From assembly GCA_947630485.1 (NCBI GenBank), contig CANRHU010000022.1, positions 1-45,263 of the forward strand: 45,263 nt of DNA, read 5' to 3'. The notes under the pieces are model-generated. The model did not search any database, was not told the origin of the DNA, and worked only from the letters and a program-made list of their open reading frames with translations. Every line of letters starts with the position of its first letter. The stretch's first letter is position 1. The stretch comes from an uncultured Lachnospiraceae bacterium. Lineage in GTDB: Bacteria; Bacillota; Clostridia; Lachnospirales; Lachnospiraceae. The position numbers and the translations under genes are program-made. Shown piece by piece: positions 1 through 10,000 of this stretch.

Positions 1-75
1 AAATGAGTTTTTTCTATTTCGCAAGGGGTTTTCATAAAAGGTAAGAAAAAATTCATATGTAGCCGGCCTAAAATA

Positions 76-84
76 TGCTATACT
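76..84 (+). promoter_or_regulatory. Putative extended -10 promoter for the DUF3810 gene
   Basis: TGC-TATACT (TATACT at 79-84) is an extended -10 element; no convincing -35 is seen. Transcription would begin near position 91, downstream of the ATG at 75, which argues that translation starts at the ATG at 114. Inference from motif only. Confidence 0.4.
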
Positions 85-113
85 TTTATTATTGGGAAAT
101 AAAGGAGTATGGC

Positions 114-1289
114 ATGCAGATTGGAATACGCCGGAGGAAAGGAGAACAGGGTACAGGGAAGACGCGGTGGGGACGGAACAGCCGTCTGACAGCGGCGGGC
201 GTCTTTCTTTTGGCGGCGGCGGGCGTTATGCAGCTGGCCGCGCGGCAGATCGCCGGTTTTGGCGAGTGGTACGCGACGACGGTTTATCCATATATTGTGG
301 GGATATACGGAAGAATTTGCGGTGTTTTTCCGTTCTCAGTGGTTGAAATTGCGATATATTCAGGCATTATCTGGATTATATGGAAGGCTGCGGCCCAGAT
401 CCGCCGCATGACGGGCCGAGCGGCGGCAGGCGGTTCTGCGGTGAACCTGCAGGCGAAGGATGGGGCGGAGACACTTCCGGCTTCAGATCCCGCGGAAGCC
501 GGTTTGGGATGGCTTGGGACCTGTTTTTCTGGCGGATGTTTCTTTCTGGGGCTGCTGGCATTTCTCTATACGGCCTGCTGCGGCGTTAATTATTACCGGC
601 GTCCGTTTTCCAGCTACCTGAATCTGGATGTGCGGGAATCCTCTGTGGAGGAGCTGACTGCCCTCTGTGAATATCTTACGGAGAAGGTTAATGAGACGGT
701 GGATGACACGCCTTACAGCGCCGCATGGAATACGGATGCCCGGAGGGCGATGAGCGGACTTGCGCGGCAGTATCCGCAGCTGGCCGGCGGTTATCCGCGG
801 CCGAAAGGCCTTTGGCTTTCCTGGATTTTGTCCGTTCAGCAGCTGTCCGGGGTTTATTCGCCGTTCACTGTGGAGGCCAATTATAACCGCGATATGACCG
901 ATTATAATATTCCGCATACGATCTGTCACGAGCTCTCCCATCTGCGAGGGTTCATGCGGGAGGATGAGGCAAATTTTATCGGATATCTGGCCTGTATTCA
1001 ATCTGACAGCAAGGCTTTTTGCTACAGCGGATATCTGACCGGCTGGGTCTATGCCGGCAATGCCCTGGCAGCACAGGATCCGGAGACTTACTATTCTCTG
1101 TACGGTCTTCTGAATGAAAAGACCAAATCCGATCTTCGTGAGAACAACGCGTTCTGGGACCGCTATGAGGGAAAGGTAGCAGAGGTATCGAATCAGATGA
1201 ACGACGTATATCTGAAAATAAACGACCAGCAGGACGGGGTTAAGAGTTATGGCCGGATGGTAGACCTGATGCTGGCCTACTATCGCTGA
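114..1289 (+). CDS. DUF3810 family membrane protein with HExxH zinc-protease motif
   Basis: An approximately 391-residue membrane protein. I chose the ATG at 114 over the in-frame ATG at 75 because AAAGGAG (101-107) sits 6 nt before it and the upstream ATG lies in the likely promoter. Three hydrophobic segments occupy the first half (beginning LTAAGVFLLAAAG, VVEIAIYSGIIWI and FFLGLLAFLYTACC). The later part contains CHELSHLRG, an HExxH motif with a following conserved-looking E (REDEANF) that could complete a zinc site, as in DUF3810 proteins. The function of this family is not established; a membrane-associated metallopeptidase is the inference. The gene lies 60 nt upstream of the glgB-like gene and probably shares its transcript. 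Low-complexity Ala/Gly codons between the second and third hydrophobic segments suggest a flexible linker. Confidence 0.8.
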   Translation: MQIGIRRRKGEQGTGKTRWGRNSRLTAAGVFLLAAAGVMQLAARQIAGFGEWYATTVYPYIVGIYGRICGVFPFSVVEIAIYSGIIWIIWKAAAQIRRMTGRAAAGGSAVNLQAKDGAETLPASDPAEAGLGWLGTCFSGGCFFLGLLAFLYTACCGVNYYRRPFSSYLNLDVRESSVEELTALCEYLTEKVNETVDDTPYSAAWNTDARRAMSGLARQYPQLAGGYPRPKGLWLSWILSVQQLSGVYSPFTVEANYNRDMTDYNIPHTICHELSHLRGFMREDEANFIGYLACIQSDSKAFCYSGYLTGWVYAGNALAAQDPETYYSLYGLLNEKTKSDLRENNAFWDRYEGKVAEVSNQMNDVYLKINDQQDGVKSYGRMVDLMLAYYR

Positions 1290-1349
1290 TGGAGACGGAT
1301 GGAGACGGAAGCGGAGCTGAAATGACAGGCCGTGAATGGGAGGTATTTT

Positions 1350-3635
1350 ATGGGAGACATATACAATACATTATTGGACTGGCCGGCAGTCAGGGAGCTG
1401 ATTCGATCAGAATCCGCTGATCCGCACCGGCTTTTGGGTCCCCACCTGATATCTCAGGGTGTTTTGATTCAGGCGTTTATTCCTACTGCCGTATCGATCA
1501 CGGTCTGTATCGTGGATTCCGACGCGGAGTATCCCATGGCGCTGGAGGATGCGGCGGGCTTTTTTGCGGTGCTTCTTCCGCTTTCGGAGATTCCTTCCTA
1601 TCGGCTGCGGGTAACTTATGATAACGGAACCGAGCAGACGCTTCACGATCCATACGTGTATACGCCGCAGATTACGGAGACGGATCTGCGGAGATTTGAC
1701 GCTGGCGTTTTTTATAATGTCTATGAGAAACTGGGTGCGCATCCCATGGAGATCAACGGCGTTTCGGGAACCTACTTTGCCGTATGGGCCCCATGTGCCC
1801 GGCGCGTCAGCGTGGTCGGAGATTTTAATCTGTGGGACGGCCGCCGTCATCCGATGCGGCGTTTGGGAGACCATGGAGTATTCGAGCTGTTTCTTCCTGG
1901 CATTGCGCAGGGGACGATCTACAAATACGAGGTAAAAGCGGCAGACGGCACTACCATGCTTAAGGCGGATCCGTATGGTGTATATGCGGAATTGAGGCCG
2001 CATGACGCCTCTGTCGTGTGGGATACCACCCATTATCAGTGGCATGACCAGGCGTGGATGGAGGAAAGGGCAGCCCGCGGGAATGCCAATGCGTTTCCCA
2101 TGTCTATCTATGAAGCGCATCTGGGTTCCTGGCTGCGCGGACCCGCGGCCGTGGACGGACAGGGCCGGCCGGTATCAGGCAGTGAGTTTACCGGATATCG
2201 GGAGCTGGCAGTGAAATTGGCTGCTTATGTGAGGGAGATGGGCTATACGCATGTGGAGCTTCTGCCTGTTATGGAGCATCCGCTGGACGCGTCCCTTGGT
2301 TATCAGGTGACTGGTTATTATGCGCCCACCAGCCGGTTTGGTTCTCCGGATGATTTCCAGTATTTTATGGATTATCTGCATGGTCAGGGAATCGGCGTGA
2401 TTCTGGACTGGGCGCCGGCCCAGTTTCCGCGGAATCTGGCGGGTTTGGCAAATTTCGACGGAAGCTGTGTATATGAGCATAAGGATCCGCGTCAGGGCAC
2501 GCACCCGCAGTGGGGGACGTTGGTTTTCAATTATGGACGGCCCCAGGTATCGAATTTCCTGATTTCCAATGCGCTTTACTGGGGAGAGGTATATCATGCG
2601 GATGGAATCCGTGTGGATTCGGCAGCCGCTATGCTGTATCTGGATTACGGAAGGAGTCCGGGGCAGTGGATTCCGAATATTTACGGAGGAAATGAAAATC
2701 TGGAGGCGGCGGAATTCTTAAGGCGGCTCTGCGCCTGCGTTCACGGGCGGAAGGACGGCATGCTTCTGGTGGCGGAGGAAAGCGCGGCCTGGCCGCGCGT
2801 AACCGGGGATGCGGATGATGCGCTGGGCTTCGATTACAAATGGAATAACGGCTGGCTTGGCGATTTTCTGGGGTATATGCGCTACGATCCCTATTTTCGG
2901 TATCAGCGGTACGGGGCTCTGACGTTTTCCATGCTGTATGCTTACAGTGAAGCGTTTATTCTGGCCCTTCCGCATCATGAGATGTCGCAGGGACGTGGCT
3001 CCATGGCGGATAAGATGCCTGGGAATACGCTGGCGGAGAAGCTGGCTCATTTGCGCGCGGCCTACGGCTACTGGATGACGCATCCGGGCAGGAAGCTTTT
3101 GTTCATGGGGCAGGATATGGGAATAATCGGGGACTGGAATGAGAGCGGGGGTCTGCCGTGGGAAATGCTGACGGCGGACGACGGCGAAGCCAGCGCTGAC
3201 GCCCTGGAAAGAAGGCGGTTTCGCGGTTATGTAAAAGCGCTGCAGCATTTTTACCGGTCGCATCCTTCGCTGTATAAGCTGGATGATCAGCCCGAGGGCT
3301 TTGAATGGATCGACTGTATGAGCGGTCGGGAGAACATTCTGGTGTATCTGCGGCATTCAGAGAGTCCGGAGGAGACGCTTTTGGTGATATGTAATTTTGC
3401 TCCTGTACTTCATGCGGCGAGGCAGATTGGGGCGCCGTTTTCCGGAAGATACGAGGAAATTTTTAACAGTGATGACGCGATGTTTGGCGGCGGAGGCGTG
3501 GGAAATCCGACTGCCGTTCTCAGCCGCCGCGAAGAGTGGGATGGAAGGGAAAATTCCATTACGGTTTGCCTGGCGCCGCTGGGCGTTCATATTTTCAGCT
3601 GTACGCCGATTGAGGATGGCGAGGCAACAGGATAA
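1350..3635 (+). CDS. glgB: GlgB-family 1,4-alpha-glucan branching enzyme (GH13), active site altered
   Basis: A 761-residue protein colinear with bacterial glycogen branching enzymes: an N-terminal CBM48-like part (about residues 110-220), a GH13 barrel, and a C-terminal beta domain. The ATG at 1350 is preferred over the GTG at 1332 because GGGAGG (1338-1343) lies 6 nt upstream. The nucleophile motif DGIRVDSAA (Asp about 423) and the acid/base motif VAEES (Glu about 476) are present. However, the motif that reads SHDEVVHG in E. coli GlgB is PHHEMSQG here, so the transition-state Asp is His (about residue 543). The region I motif DWVPxHFP reads DWAPAQFP, with Gln for His at about 358. Family membership is secure. 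Normal branching activity is doubtful, and a divergent or regulatory glycan-binding role is possible. No glgC, glgD or glgA lies in the window. Confidence 0.88.
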   Translation: MGDIYNTLLDWPAVRELIRSESADPHRLLGPHLISQGVLIQAFIPTAVSITVCIVDSDAEYPMALEDAAGFFAVLLPLSEIPSYRLRVTYDNGTEQTLHDPYVYTPQITETDLRRFDAGVFYNVYEKLGAHPMEINGVSGTYFAVWAPCARRVSVVGDFNLWDGRRHPMRRLGDHGVFELFLPGIAQGTIYKYEVKAADGTTMLKADPYGVYAELRPHDASVVWDTTHYQWHDQAWMEERAARGNANAFPMSIYEAHLGSWLRGPAAVDGQGRPVSGSEFTGYRELAVKLAAYVREMGYTHVELLPVMEHPLDASLGYQVTGYYAPTSRFGSPDDFQYFMDYLHGQGIGVILDWAPAQFPRNLAGLANFDGSCVYEHKDPRQGTHPQWGTLVFNYGRPQVSNFLISNALYWGEVYHADGIRVDSAAAMLYLDYGRSPGQWIPNIYGGNENLEAAEFLRRLCACVHGRKDGMLLVAEESAAWPRVTGDADDALGFDYKWNNGWLGDFLGYMRYDPYFRYQRYGALTFSMLYAYSEAFILALPHHEMSQGRGSMADKMPGNTLAEKLAHLRAAYGYWMTHPGRKLLFMGQDMGIIGDWNESGGLPWEMLTADDGEASADALERRRFRGYVKALQHFYRSHPSLYKLDDQPEGFEWIDCMSGRENILVYLRHSESPEETLLVICNFAPVLHAARQIGAPFSGRYEEIFNSDDAMFGGGGVGNPTAVLSRREEWDGRENSITVCLAPLGVHIFSCTPIEDGEATG

Positions 3636-3687
3636 GACGGATCGGAATGAGCGCGGTCAAAGAATCTTCAGATAGGAGAAGAGCGGG

Positions 3688-5298
3688 ATGATAAGAAATC
3701 TGGAAGAGAGTCCGGCAGTCAGCATAACTGAACCGGCTGCAGAGGAAAGCACGGAGGCGGGAGGAACTGAGAACGGGGCCGCAGGCGACGGTACGGCAGA
3801 AGAAGAACATAGCGGTACGGAGAGCAGCGGGTCGGCTGCGGAAGAAGGGAGTCCGGCTGAATCCGAGGAAGGCGGCTCAGACGGCGACGGCAGTCGGGAG
3901 ACCGCTGCGGAAAATCCGGAGAGTAAACCCGAGGAAAGCGCCGGAAGCAGCGGAGAGTCAGAGAGCGGAGAAGCCGGGAAAGAGACGGAGAGTTCCGAGG
4001 CCGGGGAGGCGCCGCAAAGCAGCAGCGAGGGGGAAACGGCGGAAGGCGGCGAAATCGAAGGGACATCGGAGAGTGCCGATACAGGCGGGATATCAGAAAG
4101 CGCTGAGACAGACGAAACGTCGGAGAGCAGTGAGTCGGGCGGCGCAGAGACAGCTGTCGGGGAGAGCGGCGAAGAGGAAGGCGCGTCAGACAGCGGCGGG
4201 GGACATGCAGGCGGCTGGTTAGATGTGTTTGACGGGTTTTTTCAGGAAACAGAAGCGGATACGGAGAGTGTTTCGGCAGCCGATGAGGAGACAACTGCCG
4301 AGTATATAATCGGGCAGGATGGAGAAACCCAGATTATTCTGACTACGGAACCGGAGACAGCGTATGTGGTCAGCACGCCGGCCAATGCGGACAAAGGCGT
4401 ACTGTCCAAGACATACTCAGTGGCCGCTAAAGCGATTACCAAAACGGCGCAGAGCGCGGCAGAAAGTGCGAAACCAGCGTTGAAAACATTAGGATTTAAC
4501 ATCATTAATGCAGTTCTGATTTTGTTTATTGGGCTTCAGCTGGCCAAGCTGGTAAGGAAAATGCTCAGCAGAACCTTTGAGAAGGTTCATATGGACGGTT
4601 CGCTGCGCTCCTTCTTAAGCTCTATCATTTATGTGCTTATTTGCGGCGTGTCGGCGTTTATGGCGCTGGAGCGGCTCGGGGTCAGCTCCGCCTCCATCGT
4701 GGCGCTGCTTGGCTCCGCGGGTCTCGCGGTCAGCCTGTCGCTGCAGGATTTTCTGGGGAATTTCGCAGGCGGCGTGATTATCATGATTTTGAAGCCGTTC
4801 CGTGCGGGCGATTATATCGTCTGCGGCGACGCGGAGGGAACCGTATCGGCGACCAGCCTGTTCTATACGACGCTGAATACGATTGATAACCGGCAGATGA
4901 TATTGCCGAACGGCGCCCTGTCTAACGCCAATATCATCAATGTGACCGCGGAGACGAAGCGGCGGCTGGAGATACGGGTACAGGTTTCTTATGATTCGGA
5001 CCTGCGCAGGGCAAAGGAGATTCTGAAACGCATGTTTGACGAGTGTCCGGATATCTTTCACGATGAGGAAGTGCAGGTGTTTGTGGATTCGCTTGGGGAC
5101 AGCGGAATTACGCTGGTGGGCAGAGGCTGGATTGCCAAGGAGAATTACTGGACGACAAAATGGGCGATGACCGAGAATCTGAAATATGCTTACGATGAGG
5201 CCGGTATTGAGATTCCGTTTACGCAGATGGTGGTTCACATGAAGAACGGCGGAGAGCCGGACAGCAGAGGAGACGCGGAGCGCGGCAGAAGAAAATAG
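3688..5298 (+). CDS. mscS: MscS-family mechanosensitive channel with long acidic N-terminal extension
   Basis: A 536-residue protein. Residues about 1-205 are low complexity, dominated by Glu, Ser, Gly and Ala, with no signal peptide. The MscS core follows: TM1 about 268-290, TM2 about 309-329, and a Gly/Ala-rich pore helix TM3 about 335-378 containing GSAGLAVSLSLQDFLGN. Next come PFRAGDYI and the LPNGALSNANIIN stretch of the beta domain and a C-terminal alpha/beta domain. E. coli MscS has 286 residues, so the core is complete and the extra length is all N-terminal. In MscS the N-terminus faces outside, so the acidic tail would be extracellular if topology is kept. The RBS is TAGGAG at 3674-3679. 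It is the last gene of the first operon and is followed by a terminator. The likely role is osmotic protection; what the tail does is unknown. Confidence 0.9.
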   Translation: MIRNLEESPAVSITEPAAEESTEAGGTENGAAGDGTAEEEHSGTESSGSAAEEGSPAESEEGGSDGDGSRETAAENPESKPEESAGSSGESESGEAGKETESSEAGEAPQSSSEGETAEGGEIEGTSESADTGGISESAETDETSESSESGGAETAVGESGEEEGASDSGGGHAGGWLDVFDGFFQETEADTESVSAADEETTAEYIIGQDGETQIILTTEPETAYVVSTPANADKGVLSKTYSVAAKAITKTAQSAAESAKPALKTLGFNIINAVLILFIGLQLAKLVRKMLSRTFEKVHMDGSLRSFLSSIIYVLICGVSAFMALERLGVSSASIVALLGSAGLAVSLSLQDFLGNFAGGVIIMILKPFRAGDYIVCGDAEGTVSATSLFYTTLNTIDNRQMILPNGALSNANIINVTAETKRRLEIRVQVSYDSDLRRAKEILKRMFDECPDIFHDEEVQVFVDSLGDSGITLVGRGWIAKENYWTTKWAMTENLKYAYDEAGIEIPFTQMVVHMKNGGEPDSRGDAERGRRK

Positions 5299-5335
5299 AG
5301 CGAAGGTTTTACAGCAGAACCATGTGAACAGACAG

Positions 5336-5375
5336 GCCGTCTCCGGTCGGGGAGGATTCCCGCGGAGACGGCTTT
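5336..5375 (+). terminator. Rho-independent terminator after mscS
   Basis: A perfect 10-bp stem (5336-5345 with 5363-5372) carries a further inner stem of about 6 bp (5348-5353 with 5357-5362) and a GGA loop. It is followed by only TTTCGT, so the U-tract is short. The position directly after mscS fits a transcript end. Confidence 0.7.
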
Positions 5376-5428
5376 CGTATGCCTGAAATTATCTGAAAAG
5401 AAAGAATATTGTGACTATAAGAAAAGCC

Positions 5429-5457
5429 TTGACCAGGGCGATAAAATGGCTTATACT
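5429..5457 (+). promoter_or_regulatory. Sigma-A type promoter of the surface-protein operon
   Basis: TTGACC (5429-5434), a 17-nt spacer and TATACT (5452-5457) give a near-consensus housekeeping promoter. Transcription would start near 5464, about 237 nt before the chosen start codon of the first gene. Confidence 0.7.
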
Positions 5458-5463
5458 AAGTTT

Positions 5464-5700
5464 ACAAATCTCAGCAGAGGTTCATCCGATGTTGGATTTC
5501 TGGAATTTCTATATTCCTGATTGGTGTTTCACCATAGCTTCAAATTGTATTACCGGATAACCGTATTCGAAGAAGGGAGTGGTGCCCTTGATTGCGGCTT
5601 AAAAGATGGGCTTGCCGGACAGGCGGATCTTATGCGGTCTGCCGTTATTTTGCGCGCATGTGCGGCCCGCGGGCGGCGCGGCGCCAGGAAAGGAAGTTTT
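5464..5700 (+). other. Long 5' leader of the surface-protein operon
   Basis: About 237 nt separate the predicted transcription start from the ATG at 5701. I recognise no known riboswitch in it. The downstream reading frame stays open back to an ATG at 5521, but that extension lacks an RBS and would put the signal peptide deep inside the protein, so I treat the stretch as untranslated. Confidence 0.45.
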
Positions 5701-6999
5701 ATGAAGAATTGGAAAAAAAGAGGGGCCGTTCTGGCTTTTCTGACGGCAGGCATGATGCGGTCTTTCTGCTTTTCTGCCTTTGCTGCCGGGAATACTGCGG
5801 GGATGGACGTTTCCTATGCTTCGCGGACAGGTTATGCCGCCGCGGCGGAGACGGAAGCCCTGACAGAAATGCTTAAGACGGCCAAGGAGCAGGAAGCGCT
5901 GATTACCGGTGAAGATCCCCTGCTGATACCGGACAGCCGGTTTATGGTAGGAAACCGGACTGAAAATGATATCCGGGTCACCTCGATTGCCGGCCAGTGC
6001 ATGGCCGAGGATGGCGAGGATCGGGTGTTTTATGTAATCGGGGAAGCGTATACGCCGGAGGGAAGCGCTCTGCCGGCTATGTTTGGCGGTACGGTGGAAT
6101 ATTCCTGCACGTTGGAGAGGACTCTGGAATGTCAGGACAGAACTTATAAGCTGGTACGCTTTGCGGTGCAAAAGCGATCGGGAGAAGACGCAGGGAGACC
6201 GGAAAGCGGAAGCGGGGGACACAGTTTGGCGGAGGGCGGTATTTTTGCGGACGAACAGATTCCGGAACAGTATCACTGGAAGCTCGGCGATGTGGTGAAA
6301 CGGACGCTTGACGGCGTCAGTTATCGGTTTTGCTGCATTGATCCGAACTATGAGGAAGGCGAGGCCATGGGGCAGAGTCTGGCGTTGTTTTTGTGCGAAT
6401 CTGTGATACCGGCGGATACAGGCTCCCAATATGTCTATGAGCAGCGGGAGGACGGCAGTTTCGGTTATGTGTTTTATCCGGGGCCTGTTATTCGTTTTGG
6501 CGAGAACGCGGAGTATGCGGATTCTGATATCCGCGCCTGGCTGACAGGGCTGGAATCGGAGGCGGATGTTATGCCGAGAGTGAATGCCGGTGTGGAAACG
6601 AGCTGCATGGGACAGACAGCCGCGGGTACATTCAGTCGTCTCCGGCAGTCGGATCTGCGGTTTTCCCGGATGGGAGACCAATTTCTGATGGATCGGTATT
6701 TCCTTCTGTCAGTGGAGGAGGCCCTGCGGTATCGGGAATACCTGTGGAAGGTAGATGGATGCGGAGAAGAGGAGACGTCGCGAAATGCAGGCACCTTCAG
6801 CGGCGGATACTGGCTGCGGACGCCGATGGGCGACGGGGACGGGGCGGAAACCAGGCGCGTATATGTTGTGGATCTGGTTAACGGAAACCTGCATCCCCAG
6901 GAGGTTATGCCGGAAACAGAGGGGGAAGCGGATGCCGAGCTGGCGGTGACGAGCCCGATCGGAGTACGGCCGGCGTTTGTATTAAAACAGATTAACTGA
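5701..6999 (+). CDS. Secreted DUF6273 domain-containing protein
   Basis: A 432-residue protein starting at the ATG at 5701, with AAAGGAAG just upstream. The start gives a classic signal peptide: MKNWKKR, a hydrophobic core, and a cleavage region near AFAAGN. The C-terminal half has the DUF6273 layout: a description of a displayed text item (WKLGDVVKRTLDGVSYRFCC), a middle part ending in YWLRTPMGDGDG, and the terminal PIGVRPAFVL signature. DUF6273 is common in secreted proteins of gut Firmicutes and resembles formylglycine-enzyme/C-type-lectin-like folds; no enzymatic role is established. It is the first gene of the operon containing the wall-binding and giant adhesin proteins, which suggests a surface or extracellular partner. 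No wall anchor or C-terminal membrane segment is visible. Confidence 0.75.
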   Translation: MKNWKKRGAVLAFLTAGMMRSFCFSAFAAGNTAGMDVSYASRTGYAAAAETEALTEMLKTAKEQEALITGEDPLLIPDSRFMVGNRTENDIRVTSIAGQCMAEDGEDRVFYVIGEAYTPEGSALPAMFGGTVEYSCTLERTLECQDRTYKLVRFAVQKRSGEDAGRPESGSGGHSLAEGGIFADEQIPEQYHWKLGDVVKRTLDGVSYRFCCIDPNYEEGEAMGQSLALFLCESVIPADTGSQYVYEQREDGSFGYVFYPGPVIRFGENAEYADSDIRAWLTGLESEADVMPRVNAGVETSCMGQTAAGTFSRLRQSDLRFSRMGDQFLMDRYFLLSVEEALRYREYLWKVDGCGEEETSRNAGTFSGGYWLRTPMGDGDGAETRRVYVVDLVNGNLHPQEVMPETEGEADAELAVTSPIGVRPAFVLKQIN

Positions 7000-7051
7000 C
7001 ATGCGGTCTGCCGCATGAAGATCATGGGAAAAGGAAGAGGAGCGAAACAGG

Positions 7052-10000
7052 ATGGAAAAGAAGAGAAAAAGGGCGATCAGGATGGGAAGCGTGTGTGCGA
7101 TAGCTGCCGTCACATTTCTGCAGCTGTGGCCTGCGTATATGTGGAACGTGGATGCATATGGAAAGGAGGCGGGGTCAGGAGCGCCGGCGCTTTCGGAAGA
7201 ACAGGAGGATGTTTGCGCGGCGGAGATCAGCAGCATTCCGACAGCCACGATTTCCATAGCGGCGCGTTTGGAAGAAACGCAGGATTTTTGGACGGGCTGG
7301 AACGGCAATGCGGATTTTGCGGGAGACGGTACGGAAGAGAAACCGTATCAGATCCGGTCCCTTGCGCATTTGATGGGGCTTTCCCAGGCGGTGGCGGAGG
7401 GCGAGACTTTTGCCGGCGCGTATTTTGAACTTACACAGGATATTAATCTTGGCAATCTGGATATTCATTCAGGCAGATGGAATCCCATCGGCTGGTATCG
7501 AAGCGGCAGTGAGATGGAGACGGGGACTATCCATCCGTTTAGCGGACATTTTAACGGACTGGGACATACGATCCGCAATCTGAATATCACGACGACAGAC
7601 AATTCTCTGCGCTGTATTGGCCTTTTTGGCGTGATCGACGGAGGCAGTGTAGAGAATTTGACGGTAGAAGCAGGTAATGTCTGCGGGAGCGGCCATGCGG
7701 CGGTTCTGGCCGGCGTGATTCGGAACGGAGCGGTAATCCGTGATGTGACGGTGTCCGGATATGTATCTGTGACGGGTGAAGAATCCGGTTATGCGGGAGG
7801 GATTACGGCACAGGCAGACGGGGAAGCAGGCAGAGTTACGGTTGAGAACTGTACGGCAGACAATATTGCCGTTACGGCCAGTCAGGCAGACAGCTGTACA
7901 GGCGGCATTGCCGGCGAGGCAAAAAGCGCGGACCTGATTGACTGTGTGGTGCAGACTGGAAAAATCAATTCCAATCATATCCAGGGCCTGGGCTATGTCG
8001 GCGGCATCACAGGACGTATGGAGGATGCAAATCTCTATAATTCTTATGTAAACGGTTTAATCGGCGGACACAGAAGCAAGGCCGTGGGCGGTATCGTGGG
8101 AGAGTATGTGAGCGGTAATCTGATTCTGGCCCGGTTTGGCGGGGAGATCAGTTCCACCGGCATGGGCGCCGCCACGAGAGAGGGAACCTTTGTGGGAACC
8201 AGGGATTTGTCCCACCCGTTCCGTTACGGCACGGAGCCGGGAGATCATATGGCCTATTTGTATGCGGATACAGCGGCTAAGGCCAGGCAGGCGGTAGGCT
8301 CCGGAGAAGAGGATGACAATACGTTTGCTTATTCGGCGCATGTCGGTTACTGGCTGGATAACCAGAGGACGTATCGTTTGCTGTCCGGAAACGCGGAGAA
8401 AGAGAATGAAGGCGTCTATTTTTATCAGGAGCTGGAGGACGGCGTAAAACACATTATTACACGGAAGCTGCAGAATGAGTTTACGGCGCAGGGAGCAACG
8501 GAAGGTCTCTCCTTCCGGCTGGATCACTTTGCGCCGGGCCAGCAAGGTCAGCCGGTGAAAGGATACCTGCTGTCGGTTCCGCGAATCGATACGAGGAATG
8601 CGAACGGAACCTATGACACGGATGTGGCGTCATTTACGGCCGTGCCGGAAGGAAATGCATCTTACTACCGGCCCATTGACAAAAACCATGCGGCCGCAGT
8701 GGCCGCGGGGGTGACGGTATCGGTTACGACGTCGCCCAACAACAGCGACGGGAACCGATATCAGATGATTGTGGACGCCGCGGAACAGGGAGGCGTGAAA
8801 CCTCCGGTTTATATCAATCAGCTTGGACGTGAGGTGCCCATGAGTTATGTGACAGGCGGAACATACGCGTTCACGATGCCGGCGCGTGACACGCAGATTA
8901 ATGTGGAATATGTGAAGGTGACCACGGAACTGACGATGACCCCGGCAGAGACGGTGCTTTCTGTAACGCAGACAAGGACCGGCGACCGCAAAGCCCCTAA
9001 GCTTGTAACGGAGGTGCGGGACGGCAGCGGAACGCTGATTGCCCGTTATATCGATGATACACTGGATGCCGGAGTGCAGGTTCAGCCGGTTCGGATTCAC
9101 AGCGATCACAATGCAGCCGGAGGCGTGGCGGACCGGTCCGTGCAGTGGTCTGTGGATGATCCGGATTTGATTGAGCTTGTTTCGGATGCCGGATATACGG
9201 AACAGGACGCCCGGATCCTGCCCAATCTAGGCAGCGCATTTCTTCAGAAAACCCTGGCTGAGCAGGTGAAGGCCCAGGCAGACGGAGGGTATATGGAAGC
9301 GATTCAGCCTGCGGTTTACGAGAAGCACGCTGTAGTAACAGCCGCTTCCAATCCGGCTACTTCTGTGGATCACGTGTCGGTTTATGGCAACTGTAAAGTG
9401 ACGGTACGATTCCAGATTCTGGATTATACGACGCGCCGGGTGGAGGGTCTGCAGCTGAATTTAAGCGATGTCGTTCTGACTGTGACCAGGAAACTGACGG
9501 GTTCCCGCACGAATCCGACGGAGGCGATTACCTGTTCAGAACCGGTGGTATTGTCGGCAAGTCTTTATCCGGAGCAGCCGTTTTACAAAAATGTAACCTG
9601 GAGCGATTCGGGCAGCGGCGCGGCGATTATTCTTAAGCCGCAGGGAGCCAACGCTTTTCAATGTGTGCTGAGTCCCCGGTATGACGCGGAAGGCAAGGCC
9701 AATCCGGCCTGGATTCAGAATGTGATCAATGCGGATAATCAGAAGCGGAAGGAGGATCCGTATGCAAAGTTAGAGGGAACTGCGGAATATATGGAGAAGG
9801 TTACGGCAGTGTCGGAGGATCAGACACATGGACGGATTGCGGCAGTCTGTAAGGTGATTGTACGGTTTGAAACGGTGGATCAGACAGGAAGCTATGGAAG
9901 CGGCAGTTACGGAAGCGGCAGTTACGGAGGCGGCAGTTACGGGGGTGGAAGCACAGGCGGCACATCCTATGGCTCCGGGAGCTCCTCGCGCAGTGATCAA

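Noticed and set aside
5599..6681. - strand open frame of 360 codons opposite the DUF6273 gene
   Set aside because: Shadow of a real signal-peptide protein; the composition is Arg/His/Pro-rich as expected for an antisense frame.
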